A stretch of DNA of 64,000 nucleotides from an uncultured Clostridia bacterium (GTDB lineage: Bacteria > Bacillota > Clostridia > TANB77 > CAG-508), in the NCBI GenBank assembly GCA_948891265.1, contig CAQUBD010000005.1, forward strand, positions 1-64,000, written 5' to 3'. This document shows positions 36,255 through 45,510 of the stretch, one piece after another. The stretch's first letter is position 1; every line of letters begins with the position of its first letter. Under the pieces are notes generated by a model. The model had not been told where the DNA came from. It made no database searches and saw only the letters and a program-made list of their open reading frames with translations. Both the position numbers and the translations under genes were made by a program.

Positions 36255-37058
36255 CTATAACATTGTAAATAACATATATGCAAATGGTGAAATAAATAAA
36301 ACACTATCTATTCTATCTAACATTCCACCATGTCCTGGTAATATATTACTATAATCTTTTATATTAACATATCTCTTTATACAAGATGCAGAAAAGTCTC
36401 CTAGTTGCCCTAATAAACTTAATACCATTCCTGATATACTTACCATTAAATAAGAATAGTCAAATGAAAAAAATCTATTTAATACAAAAGTATATATTAA
36501 TACTGTTATAACAGTTCCAACTGTTCCTCCTATGCATCCTTCTATAGATTTTTTTGGACTTACTTTGCTAAATTTGTGTTTTCCAAATCTAATCCCTATA
36601 CTATAGGCAAATACATCTGTTCCTAATGCTGCAATAAAAACATATACCAATAATATTTTTCCATTTGCCATTCCATCTATTAATGATAAAAAAGACATAA
36701 ATAATGGTATATAACATATGCCTAATAATGTGTATGCCATATCTTTAAAAGTTGTTTTCATATCTGTTGCTATTATTTGTGCAAACAATATAAGTAATAT
36801 TGTTGGGATTGAATACATTAATATTTTTATCATATATTTTTCTGGTATCAAATTTATAATTGCTACAATTATACAACTTAGATATCCAAACCACTTTATT
36901 GGTTTGCATACTTTTGATATTGCTTTTAAATATTCATCCATAGCAACTATGGAAATAACTGTAAATAAAATTCCTGTGATTAAATTACTAGGTATTAATA
37001 ATATTATTAAAAGTACTATTGTTACTATAATTCCTGAACTTATTCTTTTTAAATCCAT
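36255..37058 (-). CDS. cdsA: Phosphatidate cytidylyltransferase
   Basis: A protein of about 267 aa with eight or so membrane helices; it makes CDP-diacylglycerol. The C-terminal family signature is present: CIKRYVNIKDYSNILPGHG then GMLDRIDS. KKSIEGCIGGTVG is the second conserved block. The ATG at 37058 (MDLKRISSG) follows GAGAGGGA; a longer frame overlapping uppS would need a TTG start. It sits between uppS and rseP, the normal Firmicute order. Confidence 0.95.
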   Translation of the reverse strand: MDLKRISSGIIVTIVLLIILLIPSNLITGILFTVISIVAMDEYLKAISKVCKPIKWFGYLSCIIVAIINLIPEKYMIKILMYSIPTILLILFAQIIATDMKTTFKDMAYTLLGICYIPLFMSFLSLIDGMANGKILLVYVFIAALGTDVFAYSIGIRFGKHKFSKVSPKKSIEGCIGGTVGTVITVLIYTFVLNRFFSFDYSYLMVSISGMVLSLLGQLGDFSASCIKRYVNIKDYSNILPGHGGMLDRIDSVLFISPFAYMLFTML

Positions 37059-37071
37059 ATGTTTTTCCCTC

Positions 37072-37779
37072 TCACTTCGCTCCAAACTTTCTATTTCTAC
37101 TTTGATATTTTTCTATTGCTTCCTCTAAATCTTGTTCACTAAAATCGGGCCAATTTTTTTCTATAAATAAAAATTCAGTATATACTAGTTGCCATGTCAA
37201 AAAGTTACTTAATCTAACTTCTCCACTTGTTCTTATTAATAAGTCTGGATCTGGTTGATTATTTGTATACAAATGATTTGATATTGTCTGTTCATCTATA
37301 TCTTCTACATTTATTTTTCCATCTCTTACATTTTGAGAAATTTGTTTCACAGCATTTACTATTTCATCTCTACCGCCATAATTTAAAGCTATATTAAAGG
37401 TTATTCCTGTATTATCTTTTGTTCTTTCCATACATTTTTTTATACTGTCTTGCATTTTTTTAGATAATTCTTCTCTGTTTCCAATTATTTTTACTCTTAT
37501 ATTTTCAGAATCGGCTCTTTTGCTATAATCATCTAAATAACTTTGGAATAGTCCCATCAATGTAGATACTTCTTCCTCTGTTCTTTTCCAGTTTTCTGTT
37601 GAAAAAGCATATACTGTTATATATTTTATTCCTATCTTATTTGCATATCTGACTATTTTTTCTAATGTTTTTGCACCTTCTTTATGCCCCAAACTTACTG
37701 GCAAACCTTTTTGTTTTGCCCATCTTCTATTTCCATCCATTATTATTGCAATATGGTTAGGTAAGTTTTTTTGTTCCAT
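37072..37779 (-). CDS. uppS: Undecaprenyl diphosphate synthase
   Basis: A 235-aa cis-prenyltransferase producing the lipid carrier for cell-wall synthesis. IIMDGNRRWAKQKGL holds the catalytic Asp, AFSTENWKR follows, and NYGGRDEIVNAV and LIRTSGEVRLSNFL complete the signature. The ATG overlaps the stop of a possible 31-aa reading frame upstream (TAATG). Confidence 0.96.
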   Translation of the reverse strand: MEQKNLPNHIAIIMDGNRRWAKQKGLPVSLGHKEGAKTLEKIVRYANKIGIKYITVYAFSTENWKRTEEEVSTLMGLFQSYLDDYSKRADSENIRVKIIGNREELSKKMQDSIKKCMERTKDNTGITFNIALNYGGRDEIVNAVKQISQNVRDGKINVEDIDEQTISNHLYTNNQPDPDLLIRTSGEVRLSNFLTWQLVYTEFLFIEKNWPDFSEQDLEEAIEKYQSRNRKFGAK

Positions 37780-37874
37780 TATCTACATCCTCTTTCTATA
37801 ATTCCACTTTTTAATAATTCTTTATAGCTTTTTTCTTTTTGTTTTACCTTTTCTTCTGTCATATTAGTTGGCAT
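37779..37874 (-). CDS. Possible 31-aa small protein between frr and uppS
   Basis: MPTNMTEEKVKQKEKSYKEL followed by LKSGIIERGCR; the TAA overlaps the uppS ATG by one base, as translationally coupled genes do. The frame is open further upstream over the end of frr (QYIEYSL before the Met). No clear RBS is seen for this ATG. It may be real and coupled, or chance. Confidence 0.35.
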   Translation of the reverse strand: MPTNMTEEKVKQKEKSYKELLKSGIIERGCR

Positions 37875-37906
37875 TAAACTGTATTCTATATATTGTATTA
37901 TCAAAC

Positions 37907-38455
37907 TTAAACTGACATTACTTCTTTTTCTTTGTTTTCTAATATTTTGTCTATTTCTTCAACACTTTTATCTGTTAATTTTTGAATTTCATTCTCTGCT
38001 TGTTTTAATTCATCTTCTGTCATATTTCCTTCTTTTTGCATTGCTTTAGCTTCCTCTATTCCATCTCTTCTTACAGCTCTTATAGCTATTTTTGCTTCTT
38101 CAGCCATTTTTTTGATATCTTTTACCAAATCTTTTCTTCTTTCTTCTGTTAATTCTGGAAATGCTAATCTTATTACTTTTCCATCATTATTTGGGTTTAT
38201 TCCTATATCTGATGCTAAAATTGCTTTTTCTATTTCTTTTAGTACACTTACATCCCATGGTTGAATAACTATTAATCTTGCCTCTGGTACTGATACACCT
38301 GCAACTTGGTTTATAGGTGTTGGTGTTCCATAATAATCAATCTTCACCTTGTTTAATATTGCTGGGTTTGCTCTTCCAGCTCTTACCTCTGATAATTTTT
38401 CATTGTATATATTTATACTCTTTTCCATTTTTTCTTTTATATTTGTATAATCCAT
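37907..38455 (-). CDS. frr: Ribosome recycling factor
   Basis: A protein of about 182 aa. Conserved RRF blocks: RAGRANPAILNKVKIDYYGT, VPEARLIVIQPWD, and NDGKVIRLAFPELTEERRK. Splits post-termination ribosomes together with EF-G. ATG at 38455 follows GGAGAAAGAATT; the longer frame reads an MEGERI lead that includes the RBS. It is downstream of pyrH in the common order. Confidence 0.96.
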   Translation of the reverse strand: MDYTNIKEKMEKSINIYNEKLSEVRAGRANPAILNKVKIDYYGTPTPINQVAGVSVPEARLIVIQPWDVSVLKEIEKAILASDIGINPNNDGKVIRLAFPELTEERRKDLVKDIKKMAEEAKIAIRAVRRDGIEEAKAMQKEGNMTEDELKQAENEIQKLTDKSVEEIDKILENKEKEVMSV

Positions 38456-38528
38456 AATTCTTTCTCCTTCCAATGTCCTTTTGCTCCGCTCATCATAAAA
38501 TAGGAAATTTTCAATTTCTTATTTTACA

Positions 38529-38562
38529 AATTGGGGACGTTTCCTTTTGGGACACATCTGTT
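38529..38562. repeat. REP-like fragment
   Basis: TTGGGGACGTTTCCTTTTGG then GACACATCT: a partial relative of the GTCCC palindromes at 11891 and 27609, between pyrH and frr. Confidence 0.5.
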
Positions 38563-38586
38563 TTTAACTATTTATTTTAAATGAAT

Positions 38587-39294
38587 TTATTTAACTAATG
38601 TTCCAATATGTTCACCCTTAACAGCTCTTACTATATTTTCTGGGTCTGCTATTCCAAACACTAATAATGGAATATTATTGTCTCTGCATAATGCTGTCGC
38701 TGTTGAGTCCATAACTTTTAAATCTTTTTCTAATACTTCTAAATACGATATTTTATCATATTTTTCTGCATTTTTATCTATCTTGGGGTCTGATGAATAC
38801 ACCGCATCTATCGCTTTTCCTAATAATATTATATCTGCATTTATCTCTGTTGCTCTTAATACTGCTGCTGTATCTGTTGTAAAATATGGATGTCCTGTTC
38901 CTCCTGAGAATATTACAACTCTTCCTCTTTGCAAATGTTTTTCTGCTTTTCTTATTATAAATGGCTCTGCAATTTCTCTCATCTCTATTGCTGTTTGAAC
39001 TCTTGAATGTACTCCTCTAGCTTCTAAAGCATCTTGTAGTGCTAATCCATTCATTGCTGTTGCAAGCATTCCCATATAGTCTGCTGTTGCTCTTTCCATC
39101 TGATGTCCATTTCTTCCTCTCCAGAAGTTTCCTCCTCCTACTACAATTCCTACTTCAACTCCCATTTCTGTAATCTCTTTTATTTTATCACATATTTTAC
39201 CTACTGTCTCCACATTTACACCTGTCTTACTTTCTCCTGCTAATGCTTCTCCACTTAATTTTAAAAGTATTCTCTTATATTTCGCTTCTGACAT
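38587..39294 (-). CDS. pyrH: UMP kinase
   Basis: A 235-aa amino-acid-kinase-fold enzyme phosphorylating UMP. KRILLKLSGEALAG at the N-terminus, VGGGNFWRGR, GGTGHPYFTTDTAAVLRA and GKAIDAVYSSDPK are family blocks. Length normal. Head of the pyrH-frr-uppS-cdsA-rseP group. Confidence 0.97.
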   Translation of the reverse strand: MSEAKYKRILLKLSGEALAGESKTGVNVETVGKICDKIKEITEMGVEVGIVVGGGNFWRGRNGHQMERATADYMGMLATAMNGLALQDALEARGVHSRVQTAIEMREIAEPFIIRKAEKHLQRGRVVIFSGGTGHPYFTTDTAAVLRATEINADIILLGKAIDAVYSSDPKIDKNAEKYDKISYLEVLEKDLKVMDSTATALCRDNNIPLLVFGIADPENIVRAVKGEHIGTLVK

Positions 39295-39400
39295 TTTTCA
39301 CTCTCCATTCTCTATAAATGTTTTTTCATTTTGTTTAAATATATTTCGTCATATGTATTCTATCATATCTTATTTCAAAAATATAGTAGTTTTAAAAAAA

Positions 39401-39443
39401 AATAACATTTAAAATGCCTTTTTACATTTTAAATGTTATTTTA
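39401..39443 (-). terminator. Terminator of the 39461 gene
   Basis: AATAACATTTAAAATG and CATTTTAAATGTTATT pair perfectly with an eight-base loop, followed on the minus strand by a T run. Confidence 0.85.
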
Positions 39444-39460
39444 GTGATGTCAAAAATATA

Positions 39461-40030
39461 TTACTTTCCATCAACTATAATAAATTTGTCTGAACCTATT
39501 TTTATTTTATATTTTTCTATATTTTTATCTATAGAAAATGCCATTTTCCCTTCTATAATCTTATCATTAGAATACTTTGATAAATTCAAGTCTATAATAT
39601 TTGGAATATATATTCTATTATTTAGTCTAAAACTATCTTGATTATCTTCTGATAACACTTTTACTTGTATCGACGCTGTATTTCCAAGCTCATCTATTGT
39701 TGTAAAATCTTTTAAATCTATTTGATATTCTAAAATATTCCATTTTTCATTTTCGCTGTATTTGTAGCTTGTTTTCCCATAATAATTTTCGACTATATTC
39801 TCTGCATCTTTACCATTTGTAATTCTATTGATTTTTATGAGTACATTTTCGTTTTGCTTTGTAACAGTATTATATTTTGATATAGTTTTCCACTCATTAT
39901 TTTTGATTTTGTTTTCTATTTTATCTTGTTCAGTAATGCTTTCATCTTTATTAACTTTACTTTTTATACATAAACAAATTAGTATTACTAATATTATTAG
40001 CATTATCAAAATTACATATTTCTTTCTCAT
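39461..40030 (-). CDS. Membrane-anchored protein, unknown
   Basis: A 189-aa protein: N-terminal hydrophobic helix (YVILIMLIILVILICLCI), then a polar extracellular domain with WNILEYQIDLKDFTTIDELG, resembling in outline the Ig-like domains of secreted DUF4352-type proteins, but I cannot assign a family. It starts ten bases after the stop of the cohesin/dockerin protein and is probably cotranscribed, so it may work with it at the cell surface. Confidence 0.65.
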   Translation of the reverse strand: MRKKYVILIMLIILVILICLCIKSKVNKDESITEQDKIENKIKNNEWKTISKYNTVTKQNENVLIKINRITNGKDAENIVENYYGKTSYKYSENEKWNILEYQIDLKDFTTIDELGNTASIQVKVLSEDNQDSFRLNNRIYIPNIIDLNLSKYSNDKIIEGKMAFSIDKNIEKYKIKIGSDKFIIVDGK

Positions 40031-40040
40031 ATTTACCTCT

Positions 40041-42677
40041 TTAAGATACTACTCCTATTGAAAGTTTCACACTTGAGTTTAATATATTTATATTATTATT
40101 ATATTCTGTCTGCACTTGTGTTAATGTATTTTGCAGAATTACAATTTCGCCATTATCTCCATAATAATTACTAGCTATACTTTGTTTTCTTCCATTTTCT
40201 TCTCTTTGATATTCTAGATTTAAATTGTCTCTTTCTTCAGTTAGTTGTTGTATTTGTGTATCATATTGAGCTAATTCAACTTCTTTTGCAGCTCTTAGGT
40301 CATCAGCTAAATTTGTATTATCTGCCTTAATAGCATTCTCTATTCTTTCATTGTATTCATCAGCTTTATTACTTTTCTGATGAGATAGTGCTACTATCTG
40401 ATTATTATATTCTTGAGTATTTCGTTCTATATTATTTCTAATTTCTTCTTCCAAGTTTGCAATTTCATTTCTATAGTTTTCTTCTTTTTGTGCAATTTGA
40501 CTTTGTATTGTTGTTACAGTATTATTATAATTTGTATCCAAATCATTTTTTTCATTTATACCTACTTCTGTCTGAGAATAATCTTCCATATTTATATCCA
40601 TAACAGCTGAACCAATATTTCCTGCAAAGTCGACACTCTTTACTATTAATTTGTATTGTTCATTTTTTGATAATGTAATTTTTCCTACTAAAGTTCCATC
40701 AACATCCTGAGTAACTTCGTTTCCATTTTTATCTCTTAATGTGTATGTTGTTTCTTTTAAATGTTCATCAGTTCCCTCTGAAATTGTTATAATCATTTCT
40801 GTTCCAACAGCATGATTACCAGATGGCAAATTAGAAATTATTTTTGGATTTGTTGGATTAATTTTATCTATATTATTTATATTTACACTTACTTTAGTTT
40901 CATTTCCTAAAATATCTTTTAGTGTCACATTTTCTAATGTATTTGTTTCATATACTTTAGTAATTTGTTTTTTATTATTATCTATTTCCCAACCACTAAC
41001 AGCTTGTATTTCTTCATCACTTTTAATTGTAACAGTTATGTTTTCTTTTGTAATATTAGTTGTACTGTATGAAATTTCAGCTTTAGGCCCTTCTTTATCA
41101 ATATTATCAATTTCTATATTTACATTTTGTGTATTTCCTTTAACATCTTTTACTGTTATTGTTTCATTTGTATTATGTTCAAATTCTTTTATCAATTGTT
41201 TCTTGTTACTAAACATAGTCCAACCATCTATAGGTTCTAACTCTTCTTTTTTAGATTCAATTATAACTGTTACATTTTTATTTGTCATTTGAGTTGTACT
41301 ATATCCAACATTAATGTCCATTTTAGGATTTACAGATGTTGGAAAATCAGAGACTAAATTTTTCTGCAAATTTCCTAATATAAATTGTATTAGTGGAAAT
41401 ATATCTGATGAGTTAATTTTAGTATCATTATTATCACTATCATTATCTAAATTAGCAGCTTTCGCATATATACCTTTTAATTCTTTTTTCCCTAATATGT
41501 GATTTATTACAGGGAATATATCTCCTGAATTAATTTTTCCATCTCCATTTACATCCCCATATACAAGTACAGTATATTCTTTATTTCTATGCTTAATAAT
41601 ACTTCCTGTTCCAACCTTTTGATTATCTTCTATTTCCTTTTTTTCAGCATCTTTAATTTCAGTTATTTCATTATATATATTTTTCAGTTCTTTCCCTGTT
41701 AATTGTTTATCTTTTTCCTTCATGTTCATTAAAACTAATAGTACATTTTTTCCCTCTACATATTCATTTTTAAATTCTGTTTGAGGAGTAATTGTACAAG
41801 CATATGTTGAATTAGCCGAAATTGCAATTAATATAGTACTAAATAAAAATATTGGTAATAAATTCTTTATAAAACTATATTTTTTCATTTTTATAAAAGA
41901 AATTATTGATAATATAATGCACCCTATTCCCATAATCAAAATCACATTAGAATTTATTCCTGTTTTTGGTAATGTCCCAGATGCTGCTTTAGAATCTATT
42001 GTCCCTGATTTAGTTTGTTTATCTTTATTAGAAGAATTTGCATTATTATTTGTGGTACTTCCATTTATTCCCGTTTGTTTTTGGTCATTTTTATTAGAAG
42101 CACTATTCCCATTATTAGTACCATTACCATTATTGCTATTACTGGGATTTCCTGTTGTTCCAGAATTTCCGCTACCATTGCCTGTTCCTGAGTTAGTGTT
42201 TTCTACTACAGTTATAGATATAGGTTTATCTATGTTTTCTATGCTATTGTTTTCATATGATTTTCCTTCTATATTTGTAAAGCTAGCGTCTGTAATCGAA
42301 AAGTTCGAAGAATTTGTATTCTCTGTAGTATTTGCTAATTCTTTAGCTTTAAATGTAAATGAAAATTTATTTGTTCCTACTCCGCTAAGGTCTGCATATA
42401 CAGCAATTATGTACCCATCATTTTTATAATCTTGAGCATATAGTCCTTCTGTTGAGGCTTTTACAAAGTCAAACTTTTTAGTATCATATTTTAAGTGAAA
42501 GTCTGATGTAACTACAGCTTCACTTAATTGTACCATCACAGTAAATTCCTCTCCTTGTTTTATTTGCTTTTCTGATGATAATTTTACAGAAAAAGCTAAT
42601 ATATGAGATACATTTGCTAAAACAAATATAATCATAATAAATATCATTATAATTTTTTGAGATTTTGAAAAATTCAT
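40041..42677 (-). CDS. Cohesin-LPxTG-dockerin surface protein
   Basis: An 878-aa protein. Order: signal peptide (IIMIFIMIIFVLANVSHILA); cohesin-like domain about 28-155 (TSDFHLKYDTKKFDF, GYIIAVYADLSG); Asn/Gly/Ser-rich linker; sorting signal LPKTGINSN with helix and basic stop near 240-270; then a second signal-peptide-like segment (MKKYSFIKNLLPIFLF...ANSTYA); a dockerin type I pair (GDVNGDGKINSGDIFPVINH and DNDSDNNDTKINSSDIFPLI); three Ig-like repeats ending IDNIDK/INNIDK; and a coiled coil. It looks like two surface genes fused in frame. Whether the C-terminal half stays attached after sorting is unclear. Confidence 0.85.
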   Translation of the reverse strand: MNFSKSQKIIMIFIMIIFVLANVSHILAFSVKLSSEKQIKQGEEFTVMVQLSEAVVTSDFHLKYDTKKFDFVKASTEGLYAQDYKNDGYIIAVYADLSGVGTNKFSFTFKAKELANTTENTNSSNFSITDASFTNIEGKSYENNSIENIDKPISITVVENTNSGTGNGSGNSGTTGNPSNSNNGNGTNNGNSASNKNDQKQTGINGSTTNNNANSSNKDKQTKSGTIDSKAASGTLPKTGINSNVILIMGIGCIILSIISFIKMKKYSFIKNLLPIFLFSTILIAISANSTYACTITPQTEFKNEYVEGKNVLLVLMNMKEKDKQLTGKELKNIYNEITEIKDAEKKEIEDNQKVGTGSIIKHRNKEYTVLVYGDVNGDGKINSGDIFPVINHILGKKELKGIYAKAANLDNDSDNNDTKINSSDIFPLIQFILGNLQKNLVSDFPTSVNPKMDINVGYSTTQMTNKNVTVIIESKKEELEPIDGWTMFSNKKQLIKEFEHNTNETITVKDVKGNTQNVNIEIDNIDKEGPKAEISYSTTNITKENITVTIKSDEEIQAVSGWEIDNNKKQITKVYETNTLENVTLKDILGNETKVSVNINNIDKINPTNPKIISNLPSGNHAVGTEMIITISEGTDEHLKETTYTLRDKNGNEVTQDVDGTLVGKITLSKNEQYKLIVKSVDFAGNIGSAVMDINMEDYSQTEVGINEKNDLDTNYNNTVTTIQSQIAQKEENYRNEIANLEEEIRNNIERNTQEYNNQIVALSHQKSNKADEYNERIENAIKADNTNLADDLRAAKEVELAQYDTQIQQLTEERDNLNLEYQREENGRKQSIASNYYGDNGEIVILQNTLTQVQTEYNNNINILNSSVKLSIGVVS

Positions 42678-42859
42678 TTATTTCACACCTTCCTATAAAT
42701 TCAATTTAATTATAACATATTACTATACTAAAGTTAATAAAAATTATATTATTCTTTTATTACAATAGTATTACATTTTCTTTACATATAGCCTATTTGC
42801 ATTTTTCAATAAAACTTAACTTTTATATTATTATATATTTTAATATCATAAAATACAAT

Positions 42860-42892
42860 AAAAGTGACTACTTTTAGTAATCACTTTTTTAC
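42860..42892 (-). terminator. Repeated terminator, copy 1
   Basis: AAAAGTGACTACTTTTAGTA then ATCACTTTTTT on the plus strand; minus-strand hairpin GTGATTACT/AGTAGTCAC with T run. It ends the decayed gene at 42950-43109. Near-identical copies at 51326, 52519, 54854 and 56056. Confidence 0.8.
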
Positions 42893-42949
42893 ATAAATTT
42901 ATTTAATATCTTTCAAACGATTATATCTAATATAAAATACTATCATTGT

Positions 42950-43109
42950 TATAATAGATACTATGTTCTATTTTTCTATAACTTCCTGTTCAACCTGCAA
43001 AGTCATATTCTTCTTTAACTGGATTCCTTAATTGGAATGTTGCTTAATCTATAGTACTAATCAAAAGAGTTATACTAATAGTTTTAATAAATATATTATT
43101 CTTATCCAT
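42950..43109 (-). pseudogene. Remnant of a repeat-containing surface protein
   Basis: On the minus strand an ATG at 43109 opens MDKNNIFIKTISITLLISTI, a signal-like start, then stops. In the same frame the sequence continues ATFQLRNPVKEEYDFAG, stop (TGA), TGSYRKIEHS. This matches the NPTKEGYTFAGWTGS pattern of Listeria-Bacteroides repeat domains with Trp replaced by TGA. Short and broken; a terminator of the surface-gene family follows. Confidence 0.5.
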
Positions 43110-43260
43110 ACTAAACATCCACTTTTTTATCTATTATAACATGTTTTCCTATTTCATTATTTTCAATCATATTATTTTTTTGTTACATTTTTATTATAAC
43201 TATAGCATCTAGTATATAAAAAACATTATTTATATTTTATACACTGTAAAGTACCTATTT

Positions 43261-43413
43261 TTGTTCATATAGAACAAAAGGGGCATGATTAAAATTTTTT
43301 AACATTTTAATTTACTTACATGCCCCGTTTTTGTTCGCACGCGAAAATTGCATTGCAATTTTCTGTGGAATGTGTTTTTGTTGTATAGGAAAAATTAATT
43401 TTTCCTATACAAC
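43261..43413 (-). repeat. Two-copy structured element, copy 2 (candidate ncRNA)
   Basis: On the minus strand: TTGTATAGGAAAAATTAATT and the rest of its palindrome; then ACATTCCACAG, GAAAATTGC/GCAATTTTC, CGCG; then GGGGCATG...CATGCCCC and TTTTGTTC. Same order as 10607-10788 with covarying stem bases. It lies between tsf and the surface-gene remnant. Confidence 0.6.
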
Positions 43414-43441
43414 AAAAAATTGCCCTTTCGGGGCAATTTTA
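43414..43441 (-). terminator. Terminator of rpsB-tsf
   Basis: AAAATTGCCCC and the complementary GGGCAATTTT pair around GAAA, then TTTTGTTG on the minus strand. Confidence 0.85.
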
Positions 43442-44317
43442 TTTTAATTGATTCATAACTTCTTCAGCAAAGTTTTCTTCTTTTTTCTCGATTCCTTCAC
43501 CTTTTTCAAATCTAGCAAATCTAACAACATCACTATTAGTTTCTGTTAATAATTGTGATACTTTTTTATTTGGATCTTTTACAAATGCTTGATCAACTAA
43601 GCATATTTCTTCATAGAATTTTCCTATTCTACCTTGAACTATTTTTTCTGCTATAGCTTCTGGTTTTCCTTCATTCATTGTTTGAATTTTTAGAATTTCC
43701 ATTTCTTTGTCTACTCTTTCTTGTGGCACTTCTTCTTTTCTTACAAATTCTGGTCTAGCTGCTGCTATTTGCATGCATATATCCTTAGCAACATCTTTTG
43801 TTCCTTTAGACATATCAACTAGAACTGCTATTTTTCCATCACCATGAATATATTTTTCAACTAATCCTTCTGATTCAAATCTTGCAAATCTTCTTATAGA
43901 CATATTTTCTCCTATTGTTGCTATTTTACCTACTAATGCTTCTTGAACTGTTTTTCCTTCTTCAAATTCTGCAGGTGATGCTAATAATTCCTCAACATCT
44001 TTAGGATTTGTATCAACAACTTGTTTTGCTACATTCATAACAAATGTTTTGAATTCTTCATTTTTTGCAACGAAGTCTGTCTCTGAGTTAACTTCTACTA
44101 CAGCTCCAATTTTTCCATTTTCTGATATATATGCTTCTACTAGCCCTTCTGCTGCAACTCTTCCTGATTTCTTAGCAGCTTTTGCAATTCCTCTTTCTCT
44201 TAAAAGATCCATTGCTTTTTCCATATCTCCATCTGTTTCTGTTAAAACTTTTTTGCAGTCCATCATCCCTGCTCCTGTTTTCTCTCTTAATTCTTTTACT
44301 AAACTTGCTGTTATCAT
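43439..44317 (-). CDS. tsf: Elongation factor Ts
   Basis: A 292-aa guanine nucleotide exchange factor for EF-Tu. The EF-Tu-binding N-terminal motif VKELREKTGAGMMDCKKVL is intact, followed by VNSETDFVAKN, the second family signature, and the dimerisation/C-terminal modules. Length fits the full-length bacterial type. It follows rpsB in the standard pair. Confidence 0.97.
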   Translation of the reverse strand: MITASLVKELREKTGAGMMDCKKVLTETDGDMEKAMDLLRERGIAKAAKKSGRVAAEGLVEAYISENGKIGAVVEVNSETDFVAKNEEFKTFVMNVAKQVVDTNPKDVEELLASPAEFEEGKTVQEALVGKIATIGENMSIRRFARFESEGLVEKYIHGDGKIAVLVDMSKGTKDVAKDICMQIAAARPEFVRKEEVPQERVDKEMEILKIQTMNEGKPEAIAEKIVQGRIGKFYEEICLVDQAFVKDPNKKVSQLLTETNSDVVRFARFEKGEGIEKKEENFAEEVMNQLK

Positions 44318-44435
44318 TATTTTTCCTCCCTTATTTTTATAGTTTAAAAGAGCAAACTCTAAATCCCGTCCGAATATTTTCGAACGAGCGTTGCTCGCTC
44401 TTTTCTTTTAATTATTTACTATTTAACGATTTATA

Positions 44436-45221
44436 TTATTCAGCTGTTTCTTCACTATTAGCTACTACTTCTTCCATTGAAGTTGGTTCTTCTGCTTCTT
44501 CAGCATTTCCTTCTACTACTTCTTCTGTTTCAAAGCTTTCACCTTGTTTTCCTTCAATAATTGCATTTGCCATAACATCTGTTATTAATTTTACAGCTCT
44601 TATAGCATCATCATTTCCTGGTATAGCATAATCTACTTCTTCTGGATTACAGTTTGTATCTACTAAGCCTATCAATGGTATTCCCAATTTTTTAGCTTCT
44701 AATACAGCTATATGTTCTTTTTTAGGATCTACTAAGAATATAACTCCTGGTATTTCTTCCATGTCTTTAATTCCACCTAAGTTCTTTTCTAGTTTTTCCA
44801 TTTCTTTCTTTAATAGGATTACTTCTTTTTTAGGTAATATATCAAATGTTCCATCTTCTTGCATTGTTTCTAAGTCTTTCAATCTTTGTACTCTTGCTCT
44901 TATTGTTCCAAAGTTTGTTAGCATTCCACCTAACCATCTTTGGTCAACATAGTACATCCCTGATTTTTCAGCTGCTTCTTTAACACACTCTTGTGCTTGT
45001 TTTTTTGTTCCTACAAATAGAACTGTCTTTCCTTCTTCTACTTGTTCTTTTAAGAAAGCATATGCTTCATCGATTTTTTTAGATGTTTTTTGTAAATCGA
45101 TTATATGGATTCCATTTCTAGCTTGAAATATGTATTCAGCCATTTTAGGATCCCATCTTCTTGTTTGATGTCCAAAATGAACACCTGCTTCTAGTAATTG
45201 TTTCATTGCAACTACTGCCAT
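44436..45221 (-). CDS. rpsB: Ribosomal protein S2
   Basis: A protein of about 261 aa. MKQLLEAGVHFGHQTRRWDP is the canonical S2 start, with HIIDLQKTSKKIDEAY, FVGTKKQAQ, RWLGGMLTNF and VDTNCNPEEVDYAIPGNDDA following. The C-terminal tail is acidic and Glu-rich (NAEEAEEPTSMEEV), longer than in many species. The ATG at 45221 (MAVVAMKQ) follows AAGGGAGGAATT; a longer frame adds 15 unrelated residues. Confidence 0.97.
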   Translation of the reverse strand: MAVVAMKQLLEAGVHFGHQTRRWDPKMAEYIFQARNGIHIIDLQKTSKKIDEAYAFLKEQVEEGKTVLFVGTKKQAQECVKEAAEKSGMYYVDQRWLGGMLTNFGTIRARVQRLKDLETMQEDGTFDILPKKEVILLKKEMEKLEKNLGGIKDMEEIPGVIFLVDPKKEHIAVLEAKKLGIPLIGLVDTNCNPEEVDYAIPGNDDAIRAVKLITDVMANAIIEGKQGESFETEEVVEGNAEEAEEPTSMEEVVANSEETAE

Positions 45222-45299
45222 TTTTAATTCCTCCCTTTTTGTTTTTACTTCCATAAAGTTCATCATTTAAATAGGACCAATTACTTGGCACTTCCCTTT

Positions 45300-45510
45300 A
45301 AACTTGCTTTATGTGTTTATTACGCATAATATTATATCAGCATTTTTTACTAATTGCAAGCGTTTTTTGATTTTTTCATAAAATTTTAAATTTCGGTTTT
45401 TTTAAGCTCTAATTTATATAAAAATTTATAATATATCCTAAAATGCAGTGATACGCAGTTGAAAAAACTCATATTTATACAGATAAGCACAGTTTAATTA
45501 AGTTTCCGAC
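45300..45510. other. Intergenic region with dispersed AT-rich repeat
   Basis: No gene seen. TTCGGTTTTTTTAAGC and CTCATATTTATACAGATAAG segments are related to stretches near 24941, 32160, 51180 and 52390, suggesting degraded copies of one dispersed repeat. Promoter of rpsB probably lies near 45310-45350. Confidence 0.35.

Noticed and set aside
42950..43109. TGA read as Trp genome-wide
   Set aside because: Only one candidate site in an otherwise broken remnant; conserved genes here encode Trp with TGG, so decay is the simpler explanation.
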